7,222 nucleotides of DNA, taken from the NCBI GenBank assembly GCA_013331265.1, contig DUGS01000073.1:14005-21226 (forward strand), written 5' to 3'. A model generated the notes under the pieces. That model was not told where the DNA came from. It made no database searches and saw nothing but the letters and a program-made list of their open reading frames with translations. The position numbers were made by a program, and so were the translations under genes. Shown piece after piece: positions 5,049-7,222 of the stretch. Positions within the stretch are counted from its first letter, which is position 1. Every line of letters starts with the position of its first letter. The stretch is from Methanosarcina sp. (GTDB lineage: Archaea > Halobacteriota > Methanosarcinia > Methanosarcinales > Methanosarcinaceae).

Positions 5049-6213
5049 CCCTCGAGAAAATATGAATTACTGCTGTTGCTCCTGACCCTCCTACATTGTG
5101 GGTCATCCCGTACTCTGCGCCTTCTACCTGGCGCTTGCCTGCATCTCCGCGCAGCTGGGTTACAATTTCCACAGCCTGTTTGATGCCTGTTGCTCCCACA
5201 GGATGTCCGCAAGCTTTCAGGCCGCCGGAAGTGTTGACAGGAATCCTGCCGCCAATTGCAGTTTCCCCGTTTTCGGTGACAATTCCACCTTTCCCTTTCT
5301 CAGCAAAGCCGAGGTCTTCAATTGCGCAGATCTCGGCAATAGTAAAGCAGTCGTGCACTTCGACAAGGTCTATGTCCTTAGGGGCCAATTTTGCCATTGA
5401 ATATGCTCTCTTTGCAGCCATTACGGTTGCATCAAGAGTGGTGATGTCCCTTCTATCATGCAGGGCAATCGTGTCACTTGCCTGTGCTGTTGCCTTAATG
5501 TAAATTGGAGTATCGGTATATTTGTGGGCGATTTCTGCAGGTGCCAGAACAAGTGCTGACGCTCCGTCCGTTATAGGAGAGCAGTCAAAGATATGTAACG
5601 GGTCGGCTACCATTATAGAATTCAGGACATCATCTACGGTAATCGCGTGCTTGTACTGAGCAATCGGGTTAAGACATCCGTTTTTGTGGTTCTTGACAGC
5701 TACTTCTGCAAGCTGTTCGCTTGTGGTCCCGTATCTGTGCATGTGCAGCTTTGCAATCATTGCATAAAGTCCAGGGAATGTTGCCCCTGCCATGCCTTCC
5801 CATTCCCGGTCAGCAGCTGCTGCAAGAGCTGAAGATGCTTCTTCGGACCCAACGTCTGTCATTTTCTCTGCTCCTGCTGCAACCACAATGTCGCTGTAGC
5901 CTGAAGCCACAGACATTATAGCCTGGCGCAGGGCAAGCCCTCCGGATGCACAGGCAGCTTCCACTCGAGTAGCCGGGACGTGAAGGTTTCTCGAAAGCCC
6001 GGAATAATCCGCAATGAGAGCACCTATGTGTTCCTGCTCAATGAAACGTCCTCCACTCATATTTCCAATGTAAAGGGCGTCAATATCTTTTCCGCTTACA
6101 CCTGAGTCCTGGATTGCTCCGATTCCGGCTTCTACAACTATATCTCTCAAGGAACGTTCCCAGAGTTCCCCGAATTTAGTGTTCTTTACTCCGATAATTG
6201 CTACGTCTCTCAT
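5041..6213 (-). CDS. Acetoacetyl-CoA thiolase, archaeal SCP2-like
   Basis: This 390-residue thiolase condenses two acetyl-CoA to acetoacetyl-CoA, the first step of the mevalonate route to archaeal lipids. The nucleophilic cysteine is C88 in EAACASGG. VHDCF (286-290) replaces the NEAF box of classical thiolases, and GHPVGATG (336-343) supplies the conserved histidine H337. The C-terminal box reads NVGGSGA (373-379), without the second catalytic cysteine of classical CxGGG thiolases, as is usual for the SCP2-like archaeal group. C289 in VHDCF is therefore a candidate for the missing acid/base role (inference). The open frame continues upstream to 6339. However, the ATG at 6213 is the right start: a GGGGTG ribosome site (6220-6225, minus strand) is 6 nt before it, MRDVAIIGVKNTKFGE is the normal N-terminus, and the longer version would overlap HMGCS by over 100 nt. 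The gap to HMGCS is 16 nt and to DUF35 6 nt. Confidence 0.94.
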   Translation of the reverse strand: MRDVAIIGVKNTKFGELWERSLRDIVVEAGIGAIQDSGVSGKDIDALYIGNMSGGRFIEQEHIGALIADYSGLSRNLHVPATRVEAACASGGLALRQAIMSVASGYSDIVVAAGAEKMTDVGSEEASSALAAAADREWEGMAGATFPGLYAMIAKLHMHRYGTTSEQLAEVAVKNHKNGCLNPIAQYKHAITVDDVLNSIMVADPLHIFDCSPITDGASALVLAPAEIAHKYTDTPIYIKATAQASDTIALHDRRDITTLDATVMAAKRAYSMAKLAPKDIDLVEVHDCFTIAEICAIEDLGFAEKGKGGIVTENGETAIGGRIPVNTSGGLKACGHPVGATGIKQAVEIVTQLRGDAGKRQVEGAEYGMTHNVGGSGATAVIHIFSRER

Positions 6214-6229
6214 TATATTCACCCCGTTT

Positions 6230-7222
6230 TCAGGCCAGTCTGATCTTGCCTTTATGCCTGGCATACCTTGCGTAGTCGATGTATACAGGATCCTTGATAA
6301 GTTCGGAAACCGTCGGAGCCCTGTTTCGGATTTCCTCAATCCTGTCAGTAACTGTTATGCTGAATGCATCAGATCCTGCTCCGGACCCGAATGCAGTTGC
6401 AAATATCCTGTCTCCTGGCTTTGCCTGGTCAAGGGTCGCAGCTATTCCCATCAGGCAGGAGCCGGAATAGGTGTTTCCTATTTTTGGGACAACAAGTCCG
6501 GGAGCAATCTGGTCTTTTGTGAACCCCAGCATCTTTGCAGCCTTTCTTGGGAATTTTCCGTTTGGCTGGTGGAATACCGCATAATCATAATCTGAAGGCT
6601 TTGTCCCGAGTTTTTCAAGCAGACCTTTTGCGCCGTTTGTTACGTGTTTGAAGTACCCGGGCTCTCCCGTAAAACGTCCTCCGTGTTCGGGATAGGGCAT
6701 TCCTTCTCTTCTCCAGAAGTCAGGGGTATCTGTTGTAAAAGAGTATGTATCTTCAATGATAGCGGCAAGCTCGGATTCATTTCTCCCTATAAGACAGGCA
6801 ACTCCTCCTGCTGCGGCAGTGTACTCAAGGGCGTCACCTGGAGCTCCCTGAGAAACATCCGCTCCTATAGCCAGGCCGAGATCGATCATTCCTGAACCCA
6901 CGAGCCCCATACACGCCTGAACTGCGGCAGTTCCTGCTTTACATGCAAACTCAAAGTCTGCCGCAGTCATTTCAGGAGTTGCGCCAATAGCCTGGGCTAC
7001 GATAGTGCTTGTCGGTTTTACAGCGTAGGGATGACTTTCTGAACCAGTATACACCGCCCCGATTCTGGAGGGATCAACGCCGCTTCTTGCCATTGCGTTT
7101 CTTGCTGCTTCTACTGCAATCGTTGCTGCGTCTTCATCTATATCAGGTACGGATTTTTCGTACACCATGAGACCATTTTTAAGAGCCTCTGCGTCATCAC
7201 CCCAGAGCCGGGCGATTTCTTC
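6230..7222 (-). CDS. Hydroxymethylglutaryl-CoA synthase, 5' end outside the window
   Basis: This enzyme condenses acetoacetyl-CoA with acetyl-CoA to HMG-CoA. The reading frame stays open to the window edge. It continues upstream of the ATG at 7168 with family-typical residues (EEIARLWGDDAEALKNGL), so that ATG is internal. Visible are 330 residues; archaeal members have about 350, so roughly 20 N-terminal residues are missing. Numbering from the first visible residue, the catalytic set is E62 in YTGSESHPYAVKP, C94 in EFACKAGTAA and H218 in VFHQPNGKFP. GSGAGSDAFS (279-288) is the conserved glycine-rich loop near the C-terminus. It is the first visible gene of the minus-strand trio, 16 nt ahead of the thiolase. 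Any promoter lies beyond the right edge. The sequence looks intact and of the compact archaeal type. Confidence 0.95.
   Translation of the reverse strand, partial: EEIARLWGDDAEALKNGLMVYEKSVPDIDEDAATIAVEAARNAMARSGVDPSRIGAVYTGSESHPYAVKPTSTIVAQAIGATPEMTAADFEFACKAGTAAVQACMGLVGSGMIDLGLAIGADVSQGAPGDALEYTAAAGGVACLIGRNESELAAIIEDTYSFTTDTPDFWRREGMPYPEHGGRFTGEPGYFKHVTNGAKGLLEKLGTKPSDYDYAVFHQPNGKFPRKAAKMLGFTKDQIAPGLVVPKIGNTYSGSCLMGIAATLDQAKPGDRIFATAFGSGAGSDAFSITVTDRIEEIRNRAPTVSELIKDPVYIDYARYARHKGKIRLA

Noticed and set aside
6214..6339. Extended N-terminus of the thiolase starting at 6339
   Set aside because: The extra 42 residues come from the HMGCS coding region read in another frame. The ATG at 6213 has a good ribosome site and the conserved N-terminus.
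5096..6595. Several plus-strand open frames opposite the thiolase and HMGCS genes
   Set aside because: They are antisense to well-supported genes, rich in Cys and Ser in the way reverse-strand translations often are, and show no domain or ribosome site.
7166..7168. ATG at 7168 as the start of HMG-CoA synthase
   Set aside because: The frame is open upstream to the window edge and encodes conserved family residues, so this methionine is internal and the gene is cut by the window.

Overview
The window looks like chromosomal DNA of a methanogenic archaeon, most likely Methanosarcina or a close relative. The genus is my inference and was not tested by database search. The signs are an archaeal-type HMG-CoA synthase / SCP2-like thiolase / DUF35 gene trio, GGTGA and GGAGG Shine-Dalgarno sites, coding DNA of moderate GC separated by very AT-rich spacers with TATA-like boxes, and a familiar mix of small archaeal genes.

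Layout. Positions 1-67 hold an 11-bp tandem repeat that runs off the left edge, directly in front of proC (87-899, +, proline biosynthesis). A hairpin with T-runs about 80 nt past the proC stop probably terminates it. Next comes a 702-bp stretch (900-1601) with no convincing gene. Its outer parts are about 18-27% GC, but 1141-1380 contains GC-rich, foldable blocks that may be a non-coding RNA. A perfect 8-bp inverted repeat (1577-1600) then sits directly against the start codon of a fused DUF523(TudS)-DUF1722 protein (1602-2582, +), which resembles the RudS-type tRNA 4-thiouridine desulfidases. It is followed at short spacing by an exported transglutaminase-like protein (2616-3704, +) and a 59-residue PspC-domain membrane protein (3774-3953, +).

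From 3954 onward all genes lie on the minus strand and converge on the plus-strand genes. Read in transcription order from the right edge they are HMG-CoA synthase (5' end cut off by the window), acetoacetyl-CoA thiolase, a DUF35 zinc-ribbon/OB-fold protein, and a CYTH / class IV adenylate cyclase-like protein. The first three are packed with gaps of 16 and 6 nt and match the known archaeal thiolase/HMGCS/DUF35 complex, which channels acetoacetyl-CoA into HMG-CoA, the entry to the mevalonate pathway for isoprenoid lipids. The CYTH gene is 94 nt further on, beyond a hairpin that overlaps the DUF35 stop codon, so it may be only partly co-expressed.

I see no mobile element, CRISPR array, rRNA or tRNA. 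The least explained parts are the repeat array before proC, the structured spacer at 1141-1380, the hairpin against the start codon at 1577-1600, and the archaeal TudS-DUF1722 fusion itself. I do not see clear evidence of a wholly new multi-gene system.
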